Below, piece by piece: positions 25,279-34,468 of a DNA stretch of 64,000 nucleotides; the first letter of the stretch is position 1, and the number at the start of each line of letters is the position of its first letter. The stretch is taken from NCBI RefSeq assembly GCF_018380615.1, contig NZ_JAGYVZ010000011.1, forward strand, positions 1-64,000, given 5' to 3'. The notes beneath the pieces are model-generated. The model saw only the letters and a program-made list of their open reading frames with translations, ran no database searches and had not been told where the DNA came from. The position numbers and the translations under genes are program-made. The stretch comes from Flavobacterium psychroterrae (GTDB lineage: Bacteria; Bacteroidota; Bacteroidia; Flavobacteriales; Flavobacteriaceae).

Positions 25279-26393
25279 TTAGTTAATAGCTTTTTAATTT
25301 GGGCTTCAAATATCTCAGTGGTATAATTTTGCGACCATTCAATCGCTAATTTGCTTTTGCTAAGAAAACTGGTTTCATCATTAAGAATTTCAATTATTTG
25401 ATTTACATCTTTATCTAAATTCATTTCTAGTAAAATACCTCTATTTTCATAATCTAACATAAAAGGAATGCATGAAACTTTACTGGCAATTGGAACACAA
25501 CCCCAAAACATTCCTTCTGCAATTGCTTTTGGCCAGCCTTCACTTTTTGAAGGTAAGATAACGAAATGACTTTTTTGATAGGCTTTTTTTAATGTTTCAT
25601 TATTTTGATTTCCGTGTAAAACAATATAATTTTCAAGATCATTAGTTTTAATATAATCTTCTAATTGACTTCTTTCAAAACCTTCGCCGTATACGCTTAA
25701 TGACGCTTTACATTTTTTACTTCTTAACTCATGTACTAATTTTACAGCATACATAGGATTTTTACCTGAAACTAAACTTCCAACAAATATGAATTCTATT
25801 GAATGAGAGAAATCAGGCTTTTGGATAATTTCTTTTTCAGATTCTGCATAAGTAGCGGTAAAAAATGGCTTGATGTTTTTTGTCTGATTTTCCCAATCAC
25901 CATAAACCAAAACTTTCATATTACGGGTTAAAAAAGTATTACTTAAAATCCATTTTTGGATTTTATATGTATATGGCTGATTACTTTTTGGATCCCAATT
26001 ACCTGCATATTTTGCTGTTTTAGTTTTATGCGGAAATAAAATCTGAGCAAAACATCCTATTAACCCCACATTTCCCGGACAACGTAAATGTATATGGTCA
26101 GCATTTTTCATGGTCAAAAACATTTTCCAGAAAATAATTGGTAATTTAAAACCTGAAATGATAGTATTTCTAAAACTGATAAAATTAAAATCCGGGACTT
26201 TTCTAAAATCAATTTTACTGTGTTGATAAGAAATATCTATTGCCGTTGATTCGCCATTTTTTAATGGAGCAACAACAATTACCTCATCAACATATTTAAA
26301 CCAAATATTCATTTCCCGAACATAAGGTGCATAAGCAAAATACTGATTAGTCTCGTCAATATGTGAAACGTGGGTTATTATGGCGAATTTCAT
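25275..26393 (-). CDS. Glycosyltransferase, GT4-like
   Basis: A 372-aa GT-B protein. The C-terminal half has FVGSLVSGKNPMYAVKLV, VLHGNQNNETLKKAYQKSHF and the donor motif PSKSEGWPKAIAEGMFWG typical of GT4. The N-terminal half is more divergent. It overlaps the downstream GT4 by 4 nt and the upstream GT2 by one base, so three transferases are made together. Confidence 0.88.
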   Translation of the reverse strand: MKFAIITHVSHIDETNQYFAYAPYVREMNIWFKYVDEVIVVAPLKNGESTAIDISYQHSKIDFRKVPDFNFISFRNTIISGFKLPIIFWKMFLTMKNADHIHLRCPGNVGLIGCFAQILFPHKTKTAKYAGNWDPKSNQPYTYKIQKWILSNTFLTRNMKVLVYGDWENQTKNIKPFFTATYAESEKEIIQKPDFSHSIEFIFVGSLVSGKNPMYAVKLVHELRSKKCKASLSVYGEGFERSQLEDYIKTNDLENYIVLHGNQNNETLKKAYQKSHFVILPSKSEGWPKAIAEGMFWGCVPIASKVSCIPFMLDYENRGILLEMNLDKDVNQIIEILNDETSFLSKSKLAIEWSQNYTTEIFEAQIKKLLTK

Positions 26394-27391
26394 TATTTTA
26401 TTTTTGGTTTATTAACCAATAAACTTAAAAAGCCTACACTTCTTCCTAATGTTTCTGTAAAGGCTGTTTTTTTATTTTTTTCTGATAAAATATTTGTAAA
26501 CCTAATTAAAAGCAATAAAAGGGTTATCAAGTTCCATTTTATTCTATCTTTTAAAACGGGATTAGGATTTTTAATTCTCCACACATACCAACCATTTCTT
26601 ACCACCATTTTACCATAATAGCATTGATTAGGTCTTCCTGATTCATCATGAAAATGGCCTAATTTTGCGGCTGTATTTATATATAAACTTCCCGTTTTTG
26701 AAACTCTTAAAGTAAAATCAGCATCTTCGTACAAGCCATAACCTTCAAAATAAGTTGAAAATGAAAGTTTTTCAAAAACTGATTTTCTAAACGAAGAAAC
26801 TCCTCCCATTAATTGTTCTACTTCATATATTTTATTTGTTGGTGGTAAAAAACTAACACTTCTGCCATGCGAAAATAAGGGTAAAAAACCAGGGGGACAA
26901 TCACTATCTAAATGGAGTTTTTTTCGTAAAATAAATCTACTTCCTTCTTTGCGTTTCCATCCGTCAAAATAAAACTCATTTATTGAAGCCTTATAATCAT
27001 TCCCTACTTTTTCCCATTTTGTTTCGTTGGTGATATAACCTCCAACTCCTAATGCCTGTGGGTAAATAATATATGTTTTAATTAATTCTTCAAAATAATT
27101 TTCTTCGAGAATGGTATCGTCATCAAGAAAACAAACGATATTAATATCCGAATTTACTTTTGCAATCCCAAAATTTCGCTGTTTGGTCAATCCTCTTTCT
27201 TCATTTGAAACGAGAAAATATTTTAATTTCTCAAACTTATTATCATTTAGAATTGTTTCTGTCTCTTTATTTGTAGAACCGTCAATTATTAAAATTTCAT
27301 CCGGATATAAGGTTTGCTTCTGAACTGATTGCAATAGTTTTAGCAAAGGTTCTGAGCGCATATAAGTACAAATAACTAGGGATAATTGCAT
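26393..27391 (-). CDS. Glycosyltransferase family 2
   Basis: A GT-A transferase: LSLVICTYMRSEPLLKLLQS starts the nucleotide-binding fold, and FLDDDTILEENYF holds the metal-binding DXD-like acids. MGGVSSFRKSVFE and GYGLYEDADFTLRV (ED motif) complete the acceptor side. A C-terminal hydrophobic stretch (IKWNLITLLLLLIRF) may tether it to the membrane. Full length, 332 aa; the stop overlaps the next gene by one base. Confidence 0.9.
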   Translation of the reverse strand: MQLSLVICTYMRSEPLLKLLQSVQKQTLYPDEILIIDGSTNKETETILNDNKFEKLKYFLVSNEERGLTKQRNFGIAKVNSDINIVCFLDDDTILEENYFEELIKTYIIYPQALGVGGYITNETKWEKVGNDYKASINEFYFDGWKRKEGSRFILRKKLHLDSDCPPGFLPLFSHGRSVSFLPPTNKIYEVEQLMGGVSSFRKSVFEKLSFSTYFEGYGLYEDADFTLRVSKTGSLYINTAAKLGHFHDESGRPNQCYYGKMVVRNGWYVWRIKNPNPVLKDRIKWNLITLLLLLIRFTNILSEKNKKTAFTETLGRSVGFLSLLVNKPKIK

Positions 27392-27394
27392 AAA

Positions 27395-28135
27395 TTATTT
27401 AGAGGCTATAAAAAACAAATTATTATATCCTTTTTTTCTATCATATTTTCTACCATCAAGCGCGTAATAGTCTTCTATAGAATAAACTTCTATATCATTA
27501 AATCCAGCTACTTTTAAATCTTTTATTAATCCTTTTTTATTATAGTAATAACCCGGAACTTCAAATCCTTTAAATCCGGTATATCTATTTCCTACTTTTT
27601 CTCCTAAAAAAACAGAAAATAAGCTTCTTAATTTAAAATAAAGTGTTTTATTGAATGTTCCTACCTGATTATGAACCGTTCCTATTAATATACCTTTAGG
27701 AACAAGAATTTGATGAGCATTCTTAAAAATCGTTAAGCGATCTTGTCTAAGAGGGACATAAGTCAGCATACTATTTAGGATTGTAACTAATTCGAAATCC
27801 TCTGTAACTTTATTAAAGTCTTTTGCATCGCCAACAACGGTTGATGTTATTGTATCAATATTCCAAACTTTTAAGTTTACCTGACATTTTTCAATCATGT
27901 TCTCAGAAATATCTGAAGCAACAATTTTAGTTGGCTGAAAATATTTTGCAATTCCTTCTAATTCCCTTCCTGTACCACAACCAAAAACCTTGATGCTTTC
28001 TATTTTCCCAGTTTTTTCATAACGCTTTAAACTTGTTTCGAACATAAATTGTTCAAAATTCGAAACTGATTTTAAAACCTCTTGTGTCTCTATTATTTCT
28101 TTTCTCTCCCAAAAATTCTTATTGTCAATTTTCAT
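27395..28135 (-). CDS. Class I SAM-dependent methyltransferase
   Basis: The SAM-binding motif I is VFGCGTGRELEGIA, followed by IVASDISENMIEKC (motif II acidic residue) and VVGDAKDFN. The overall order suits small-molecule methyltransferases. Within this locus, O-methylation of a sugar is the likely job. It lies 3 nt from the GT2 gene and 7 nt from the FemAB-like gene. The C-terminal part is less conserved, so the substrate is open. Confidence 0.85.
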   Translation of the reverse strand: MKIDNKNFWERKEIIETQEVLKSVSNFEQFMFETSLKRYEKTGKIESIKVFGCGTGRELEGIAKYFQPTKIVASDISENMIEKCQVNLKVWNIDTITSTVVGDAKDFNKVTEDFELVTILNSMLTYVPLRQDRLTIFKNAHQILVPKGILIGTVHNQVGTFNKTLYFKLRSLFSVFLGEKVGNRYTGFKGFEVPGYYYNKKGLIKDLKVAGFNDIEVYSIEDYYALDGRKYDRKKGYNNLFFIASK

Positions 28136-28142
28136 TTAAATA

Positions 28143-29213
28143 TTATTTGATTTTTTTTAAAATAACAGATATTCTTTCTTTATTTTTCTTGAAATACGTA
28201 TTCAAAAATAAGTAGATCTTAAAAATATTTGGTTTTAAAACCATATGATAATGTGGCGTGTCAAACAAAATTGATTGAGCCATAAATTTTGATTTAAAAT
28301 CCTGAACTCCTTTTGAACCTCCCATAGATATATTATATCCTTTATATCCAAGTCCGTAGGCCTTTTTAATTATTTCCCAATGTATAACGTAGCCAATATT
28401 TAAATCCGGTTTTTCTTTTTTTGTACCTCCCGAAATATAGGTTAAATAATTGCCACAATCTACAACAAACGCAGCACCTTTAATTTCGCCTGCAAAATTG
28501 ACAGTCAATAAAAAAGCTCTTTTTTTAGCTATTAAATTTAGCATCGTATTTTTAAAATCTTCAAAAGCACGAACGGAATAATTACCAAACTTTGCGTTAT
28601 CTTCTATAATACTATAGGCTAATTTACAATCTTCTTCAATTTCCGGATAAGTAATTTCAATATGATTTCTATATGCTAAATTAATATTACGCCTGGGCTG
28701 TAAGGCAAATTGCTGTAGCAATTCTTCCGGATTTGACGCGGTATTAAAACCCAGCCAATTTATTCCGTAGGAACTATAAATATGCTTGAACAAACTTCCT
28801 TCTGTTCCTAAATTTTTTATCTTACTTCTTATATTCGTATTATACGAATTAGCTTTTATAAGCTTATTGATAGAAAAAGGAATACTATATTGAGCATAAC
28901 AGCATTTAAGTTTCTTAGCTCTTAAATATAATTCGCTGATGCCAAAAGAAATATTTTCCTCAAAATTATCTCGAAATATTGGACCATGAGGAACAATATA
29001 AAATTTAAAGAAAGCCATTTTTGCAATTACCGCGCCATATCCTCCAACTATTTTTTCGTTTTCCAGGAATAAGCCTATTTCAAAATCAAACCCGTATGAT
29101 TGATACGACTGTAACCAATCTGAAAGTATTAAATGACTTCCTCTGTCGTTTTCACTAACAAAATCGTCCCATTTCTCCAGCCATTGCTTTTCTTTTGTAA
29201 AAAATACTTTCAT
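28143..29213 (-). CDS. FemAB/GNAT-like acyltransferase
   Basis: A 356-aa protein with two GNAT-like halves, as in FemABX and related peptidyl/acyl transferases. An N-terminal lobe has SDWLQSYQSYGFDF and IVGGYGAVIAK; a C-terminal lobe has GAAFVVDCGNYLTYISGGTK and GYKGYNISMGGSKGVQDFKSKF. Such proteins in polysaccharide loci are thought to attach amino-acid or acyl groups to amino sugars. The stop/start overlap with the NodB-like gene (1 nt) suggests joint action. FemX-type peptidoglycan bridging is a less likely alternative in this genomic context. Confidence 0.8.
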   Translation of the reverse strand: MKVFFTKEKQWLEKWDDFVSENDRGSHLILSDWLQSYQSYGFDFEIGLFLENEKIVGGYGAVIAKMAFFKFYIVPHGPIFRDNFEENISFGISELYLRAKKLKCCYAQYSIPFSINKLIKANSYNTNIRSKIKNLGTEGSLFKHIYSSYGINWLGFNTASNPEELLQQFALQPRRNINLAYRNHIEITYPEIEEDCKLAYSIIEDNAKFGNYSVRAFEDFKNTMLNLIAKKRAFLLTVNFAGEIKGAAFVVDCGNYLTYISGGTKKEKPDLNIGYVIHWEIIKKAYGLGYKGYNISMGGSKGVQDFKSKFMAQSILFDTPHYHMVLKPNIFKIYLFLNTYFKKNKERISVILKKIK

Positions 29214-30832
29214 TAAGAAAATTTTCTAAAAATTAATCCTGAATTATTTCTTTCAAATATATTCCCTTCGAAATCAATATCAAAAAATACTTTTTCAAAA
29301 CGTGCCCAATATTCAATTAATTCAATAAGAGTTGGATTCCAAATTTCGTTATTTACAATTTTGTTTCCTAAATATTTAAAATTCTCAGCCACTTTTTTGT
29401 CTATTGTTGTTGGAGTTGAAAATAATTTCCCTGTATGATATTTCATTGGCACAGAAAAATAAGTGTGTGCGATAAAAACACCTTTTTCATTTGTTAAAGC
29501 ATTTATATTTTCGTGAGATAATGATTTCTTAAAATCAAGCATTTCTAAGGTCTGAAAAATATAAAACTCTTTATCTGTGATTGTATGTTTAAACACAATT
29601 GGAGAATATTTTGCTAATTTATAAGGGATGTTTTTTTTCTTATTCCAAAATAGTAAAACCGAAAAAATAGAACTTCCAAGTTTTGATACGTCTTTTATAA
29701 ACGGAAAAAACGATTTTAAATCTCTTTGAAAAAACACTTTTTTAAAACGCGAAGCACTGTATTTATATTTTAAAATTAAATCCTCTTCATTATAATAATG
29801 AAAAATAATGTTTTTGATTATTAGTTGCATTTTCTTTATAAAACCTAAATTTTTATTTCCTTTTAAAAAATTAGACAATGTAAAATGCTGTGTATTAAAC
29901 TGATTTATGACTCCATTAGTTGCGGTTCCGGAATCAATATAATTCCAGAGTGTATGGATATTTTTATCTTGTAAAATTCCTTCAAACTTTTTCTCGCTGA
30001 TATCACTATTTTTTAAAAGAGAAAAATTATAAGGTTGAAATCCATGATCGATCCAAACTTTAATATCATTTAATGGAGGAACAAATTGCTCAAAATCTGC
30101 AAAACTATCTTCATTCGATTTTATAGATTGTGAAAGTGAATGATAACATAACTCATGCCCATCATTATTCCATTGTAACAGTTCTTCTTGCTGGTTTTGA
30201 AATGATGCGTTATCTTCTCGCTTTGAAAAATGATTCAGAAAAAAACCCTTAGTTATTTTTATCTGATGTTCCTTAAAAAAAATTCTTTGCAAAACAAGAT
30301 TTTCGGCAGTATCAAAATCACAATGATCCGTAAAACAAGCGATTGCAACAAACGGTTTCTTTGATCTGCTTATTTCAATTGCTTCATTCTTAGGAAATAA
30401 CAGTGTTGGATTTGCAATGAAATTTAGTTTTTGTTCTGCTAAAACAATTGATTTTCTATTTTCGTTTCCTAAATAACTGGTAAGTGGAGAAGAAAATTCA
30501 GGATTAAAGCGCCATAGTAAAACTGTTGGATTTTTATAATCAATTTCCCAAATTCCGCTAGTTATATTAGACTGTACAATCTGCGCGTTTTGCAGTTTAA
30601 CAATTTTTGGGCTAAATGGGTTTGCAATATAATTTTTTTTACATTTTTGCCAAGTGTAATCATGATCACGAAATTTAGCAATTGGCTCAGAAAAGGTAAT
30701 TTTTATATCGAAAGATTTATAATCTGAAAGATTTAACAAATTTAAATCTATAGCACATTTTGAATGATGATTTGTATCAAACTCAACTTTTTGACTTCCT
30801 GAAGATGTTATAATTACTATTGATTCTATCAA
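29213..30832 (-). CDS. NodB-like polysaccharide deacetylase-related protein
   Basis: A 539-aa protein with a beta-rich N-terminal domain (about 1-160), then a NodB-like barrel. The first metal motif reads ACFTDHCDFDTAENL, which fills the place of the usual TFDDGP, and HELCYHSLSQS gives the HxxxH ligands. A central insertion and a C-terminal FIAHTYFSVPMKYHTGKLF follow. The start is TTG at 30832; no ATG is available and it lies 3 nt after the upstream gene. A deacetylase role on an N-acetyl sugar is possible, but the altered motif leaves activity uncertain. Confidence 0.72.
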   Translation of the reverse strand: MIESIVIITSSGSQKVEFDTNHHSKCAIDLNLLNLSDYKSFDIKITFSEPIAKFRDHDYTWQKCKKNYIANPFSPKIVKLQNAQIVQSNITSGIWEIDYKNPTVLLWRFNPEFSSPLTSYLGNENRKSIVLAEQKLNFIANPTLLFPKNEAIEISRSKKPFVAIACFTDHCDFDTAENLVLQRIFFKEHQIKITKGFFLNHFSKREDNASFQNQQEELLQWNNDGHELCYHSLSQSIKSNEDSFADFEQFVPPLNDIKVWIDHGFQPYNFSLLKNSDISEKKFEGILQDKNIHTLWNYIDSGTATNGVINQFNTQHFTLSNFLKGNKNLGFIKKMQLIIKNIIFHYYNEEDLILKYKYSASRFKKVFFQRDLKSFFPFIKDVSKLGSSIFSVLLFWNKKKNIPYKLAKYSPIVFKHTITDKEFYIFQTLEMLDFKKSLSHENINALTNEKGVFIAHTYFSVPMKYHTGKLFSTPTTIDKKVAENFKYLGNKIVNNEIWNPTLIELIEYWARFEKVFFDIDFEGNIFERNNSGLIFRKFS

Positions 30833-30835
30833 AAT

Positions 30836-32377
30836 TTATGCTTTGGTTTTTAATTCATTTGCCCAATATTGACTTTGTTTCCATTGCTTTTTAAAACTCG
30901 AAAAGTAACGAATTGGATTTTTTATTGTCTGTGCTTTATAAAATTTAAAAAATAAAATCGTTTTGTATCCGTTTATTTGCTCTTTTCTTACATGCAAAAT
31001 TTTATACAGCATAATAGTTGGCGATGGTTTAGGCGGGATCAAATCTTTATGCCATTCTAAAACCGGTTTTGTTCTAAAACCTCCCATTGGTGCTTTTAAA
31101 TGTAAAATTTCAAGTTTTGGAAAATAAATAATATCCACACCTTCATTACGAAGCTGCATTCCAAAATCTGAATCTTCACCATAACCAAATTCAAACATTT
31201 TATTGAATTTAACTTTCTGTAATAAACCCGAATGTATAAAACTATTTCCGGAACCAAATATTGAGGATTGATTAATAAAAATATCAGTTTTTATTTCATT
31301 GAGTTGCAAATAAGATGTTGAAATGGCTTTTACTCCATACTTTTTGATATTAGTAAATACATCTTTCAGTAAATTTTCATCAAATCTATTATCATCGTCA
31401 TTTAGAAAAACCCATTCACTTTTAACTTCTGCCAAAGCTAAATTCCTTGCATTACACGCTCCGGTTTGATGCGTGAAAATATGCTTTATTACAAAGGGCC
31501 AGTTTTCCCCTAAAATATAATCAAGTTCTGAAATACTGTACGGCAATGGATTTTGTTCTACAATAACGACATTTATTGGCAAATAAGTTTGTTTTGACAA
31601 ATCCTTTAAAACATCATACAAATATTGTTTTCTGCCAATTGTTGGGATTATGATGTCGATTGTTCCGTTGCTAATTACTTCCTTTTTTGATTCAACTTGA
31701 ATTGCTTCAATTATAGAATCATTTTTCAATTTTCTTTTTGAATAAAACATGCTGAAAAACAGTGGCAAAAATGCTATTCTTCTTTCGTATAAAAACAGAT
31801 TTAAAAATAATAAAAATGTCCAACGTGTTTTATAATGCTGCTTTACAAATCGAAATAAAACAAAATCACTACTTCTTTGCTTTTTTTCTGTGTCTAAAAA
31901 ATCTTTTAAAAGTGTAGGTTCAGAGTAACATAAAACTCCATTTGGCATTGCAAGTTTTGCTAAAGAATTTAAAAAATAATCAAAATTATTAATTGCATTT
32001 ATTTGATGTTTTAAAGCTGCCAAAACCGAAGCTTGAATTCCTCCAACATTGCTGCTCATTTGCCAGGTTGGATAACTTACTTTTTTATTTATTTTAATAA
32101 ATGGAGATTCTTCGACATAACCAATGGCATTTGATAAATATTCTTTTTCAAACGGATTATACGAAGCCATGATTTTATTATGATGAAATATAAAAGAAAA
32201 TTCAGCTATATTTAGATTTGATTTTAAATCATAATGACACCAAGCTATTAACTTATCCGGAAATGTTAATGCTAATTCAAATAGAGTTTTTGCAATATTA
32301 TGTCCTGAAAAAACAACATTTTCTTCACCATTTTTAACCTCAACAACTTTATTTTTTTTATGATAAATAACAATCAT
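30836..32377 (-). CDS. GT2 glycosyltransferase with unknown N-terminal domain
   Basis: Residues 1-235 form a module I do not recognise, with aromatic segments such as LIAWCHYDLKSN and a hydrophobic stretch near 190-215. From about 240 a GT2 domain follows: IDIIIPTIGRKQYLYDVLKD, TGACNARNLALAEV, and the metal-binding FLNDDDNRFD. FGYGEDSDFGMQLRNEG is the acceptor-side acidic motif. Overlaps the next GT4 by one base. The fusion suggests a transferase combined with a substrate-recognition or second catalytic unit. Confidence 0.85.
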   Translation of the reverse strand: MIVIYHKKNKVVEVKNGEENVVFSGHNIAKTLFELALTFPDKLIAWCHYDLKSNLNIAEFSFIFHHNKIMASYNPFEKEYLSNAIGYVEESPFIKINKKVSYPTWQMSSNVGGIQASVLAALKHQINAINNFDYFLNSLAKLAMPNGVLCYSEPTLLKDFLDTEKKQRSSDFVLFRFVKQHYKTRWTFLLFLNLFLYERRIAFLPLFFSMFYSKRKLKNDSIIEAIQVESKKEVISNGTIDIIIPTIGRKQYLYDVLKDLSKQTYLPINVVIVEQNPLPYSISELDYILGENWPFVIKHIFTHQTGACNARNLALAEVKSEWVFLNDDDNRFDENLLKDVFTNIKKYGVKAISTSYLQLNEIKTDIFINQSSIFGSGNSFIHSGLLQKVKFNKMFEFGYGEDSDFGMQLRNEGVDIIYFPKLEILHLKAPMGGFRTKPVLEWHKDLIPPKPSPTIMLYKILHVRKEQINGYKTILFFKFYKAQTIKNPIRYFSSFKKQWKQSQYWANELKTKA

Positions 32378-33537
32378 TATTTCTTTTTATATTGTTTGAT
32401 TATTTCCTGATAAAACTCAATATTATCTTTAGATAATTTCTTGATATCAAACTTCTCTTCTACTTTTTGTCGTGCTTGTTTACCTATTTTAAGACTAAGC
32501 AATTCATTATTTAAAATCTCATTAATTCTTTGAGCATACAATTCATGATTTTCAGGATGTACTAAAAAACCACTTTCCTGATCGGTAATAAGTTCTTGCG
32601 ACCAGCCAATATTACTATTTACTACTGCTTTTTGCATCGCCATCGACTCGATTGTTACCATTCCCTGCGTTTCTGCAAAAGTTGGAAACACGCACACATT
32701 TGCCTTTTTTATATAAGCTTGTACTTCGCTGTAAGGTATTTTTCCTAAATAAATAACGTTTTTCAAATCGTCATTCCTGAATTGTTCTTTCATCAGTTCC
32801 CATGTTGACGCTGACTTTGTTTTAATGTCATAAGAATCGCTGCCTATTAAAACCAATTTTGCATCAGGATTATCTTTGCGAACTTTGTTGAAAATTTCGG
32901 GTAATTCTAAAACTCCTTTTTTTCTAATCAAAGTACCAATGTAAAGAATCAATCCTTTTTGATATTCAGTCGGAAAAAAATTTTGAAACGTCTCAAGATT
33001 TAACCCATTATGAATTACTTTGGTTTTTTTATTTTTAATCTTAAAAAGGGAATTTGTCAATTTTCCGGCAAAATCAGTTGGAGCTATAAATGCATTCGCG
33101 TTTTGTAAAGCTAATTTTTCAAACCAGAAGTTTTTCTTTTTCTGCTTTCGATTTTCTAAATGACAAAAATAAGTATCACTTCCGTGAAAGCGAATTACTA
33201 ACGGAATTTGAAATTTCATGAACGCAGTAATTCCAGTCCAATCCGGAGCTTCTAGAATAGAAATTCGCTCGTTTTTAATTACTGAATTGCAATAGTTTTG
33301 AATGTACTTTCTATGAAAAAACCATCCGAAAAATTGATATGATTTATTTTTAATAAGATGAATTCTGATACCATTTTCAACAATAATTTCCTGATCTTTT
33401 TGCCCAAAAACAAAAACTGTAATTTCCTCTCCATCATTTATTAATGCAGTAGCCAGATTTTTTATGCTCGTACCAATTCCTGCTGCCTGAGCAACTTTCT
33501 CATGTGGATATTCTGATGTTAGAAAAGCTATATGCAT
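32377..33537 (-). CDS. Glycosyltransferase family 4
   Basis: A retaining GT-B transferase with glycine-rich start FLTSEYPHEKVAQAAGIGTS, acceptor-side FHGSDTYFCHLENRK, and a C-terminal donor site with LYIGTLIRKKGVLELPEI and PTFAETQGMVTIESMAMQ (EX7E). Full length at 386 aa. It begins one base away from an SGNH pseudogene stop and overlaps the GT2 fusion by one base. Confidence 0.92.
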   Translation of the reverse strand: MHIAFLTSEYPHEKVAQAAGIGTSIKNLATALINDGEEITVFVFGQKDQEIIVENGIRIHLIKNKSYQFFGWFFHRKYIQNYCNSVIKNERISILEAPDWTGITAFMKFQIPLVIRFHGSDTYFCHLENRKQKKKNFWFEKLALQNANAFIAPTDFAGKLTNSLFKIKNKKTKVIHNGLNLETFQNFFPTEYQKGLILYIGTLIRKKGVLELPEIFNKVRKDNPDAKLVLIGSDSYDIKTKSASTWELMKEQFRNDDLKNVIYLGKIPYSEVQAYIKKANVCVFPTFAETQGMVTIESMAMQKAVVNSNIGWSQELITDQESGFLVHPENHELYAQRINEILNNELLSLKIGKQARQKVEEKFDIKKLSKDNIEFYQEIIKQYKKK

Positions 33538-33538
33538 T

Positions 33539-34412
33539 TTATTTCTTAAAAAAATCTTTTATAATTCGTGCGGTAAAAATTCTCGCGCCTTCATCATTCA
33601 TATGTCCGCAAGATGAAAAATATTGATCTTCAATAACTGCATTTTCATAGTTATGAATTTCAGGATATAATTTATTAACTTTTTGAAAGTAATCTTTTCC
33701 TATAACATTTTCGCACATTGGCGTCATTATAGCAATAAGATTAATATGGTTTATTTTGCAAATCTTTTTTATCTCTTCATAATAACGATTTGTTTTTGGC
33801 TCGAAATTTAAATTTTCTTCATTTAGCTTCCCTACATTAGATTTTAAACCATCAAATCCTCCGTTATCAAGTTCTTTACTTTTTTTATTTAAGCCATAAA
33901 AAAACATTTCTCTAAAACCAATTTTAGCATCATATTTTAAATATCTGTAAAACGGGATATAATAAAAACTTTTAAAATCATCTAAACCTTCAAATTGGCT
34001 TTTCACAACATCTGAACCATGTAAATATGGTAAAAAATGAATAAACGCACCTTCTGATTTTTGTTCTGATTTTAATGTTACATCGACATCGATTATAACG
34101 TTTTTAATTGTATTTTTTTTTAAAGCAACAATTTTAAAACCAAATCAGATTCAAATAATTTAGCACCCTGCATTCCAAAGTTAAAAGCTTTTAAACCTTT
34201 ATCCGTAAACATTTGGGTTACAAAATGATTATTTGCTCTTGATAATCCTAATATAACGACATGATAATTTTTGGGTCCGTATTGTAAATATATCCTATTT
34301 TATCTCTTTGATTTGATTGAAGGAAAATATATGAATATTCCTTATCCATTATTATTGAAAGCATAAGAATTAAAACAAATATCTTTAATGAGTAGAACAA
34401 AAACTTTCTCAT
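33539..34412 (-). pseudogene. Frameshifted SGNH-like paralog (two frameshifts)
   Basis: The C-terminal 155 codons (33539-34006) read as an open frame that closely matches the intact neighbour at 34469-35350 (for example PIMTPMCENV versus AIMTPMCENV, and SSCGHM near the end). Homology continues upstream in other frames: HVVILGLSRANNHFV lies in a second frame, and MRKFLFYSLKIFVLI from ATG 34412 in a third. The breaks fall near a nine-T run at 34113-34121 and near 34268-34285. This is a decayed duplicate of the acyl-transfer partner gene; the nine-T run could alternatively be slippage-prone, but the second break makes expression unlikely. Confidence 0.85.
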
Positions 34413-34468
34413 TTAAATAAAGTGATTTGCTCTTTAAAAAAGATTTTATACTGGATTCTTAACTTCAT

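Noticed and set aside
26370-26618. 82-aa plus-strand frame opposite the GT2/GT4 junction
   Set aside because: It overlaps conserved codons of two real genes and has no promoter or motif.
28143-29213. Peptidoglycan bridge-forming FemX protein
   Set aside because: The fold is compatible, but it sits inside a polysaccharide operon and Bacteroidota do not usually have interpeptide bridges.
34007-34412. Separate small gene upstream of the 155-codon SGNH fragment
   Set aside because: All pieces align in order with the intact neighbour, so they are parts of one broken gene.
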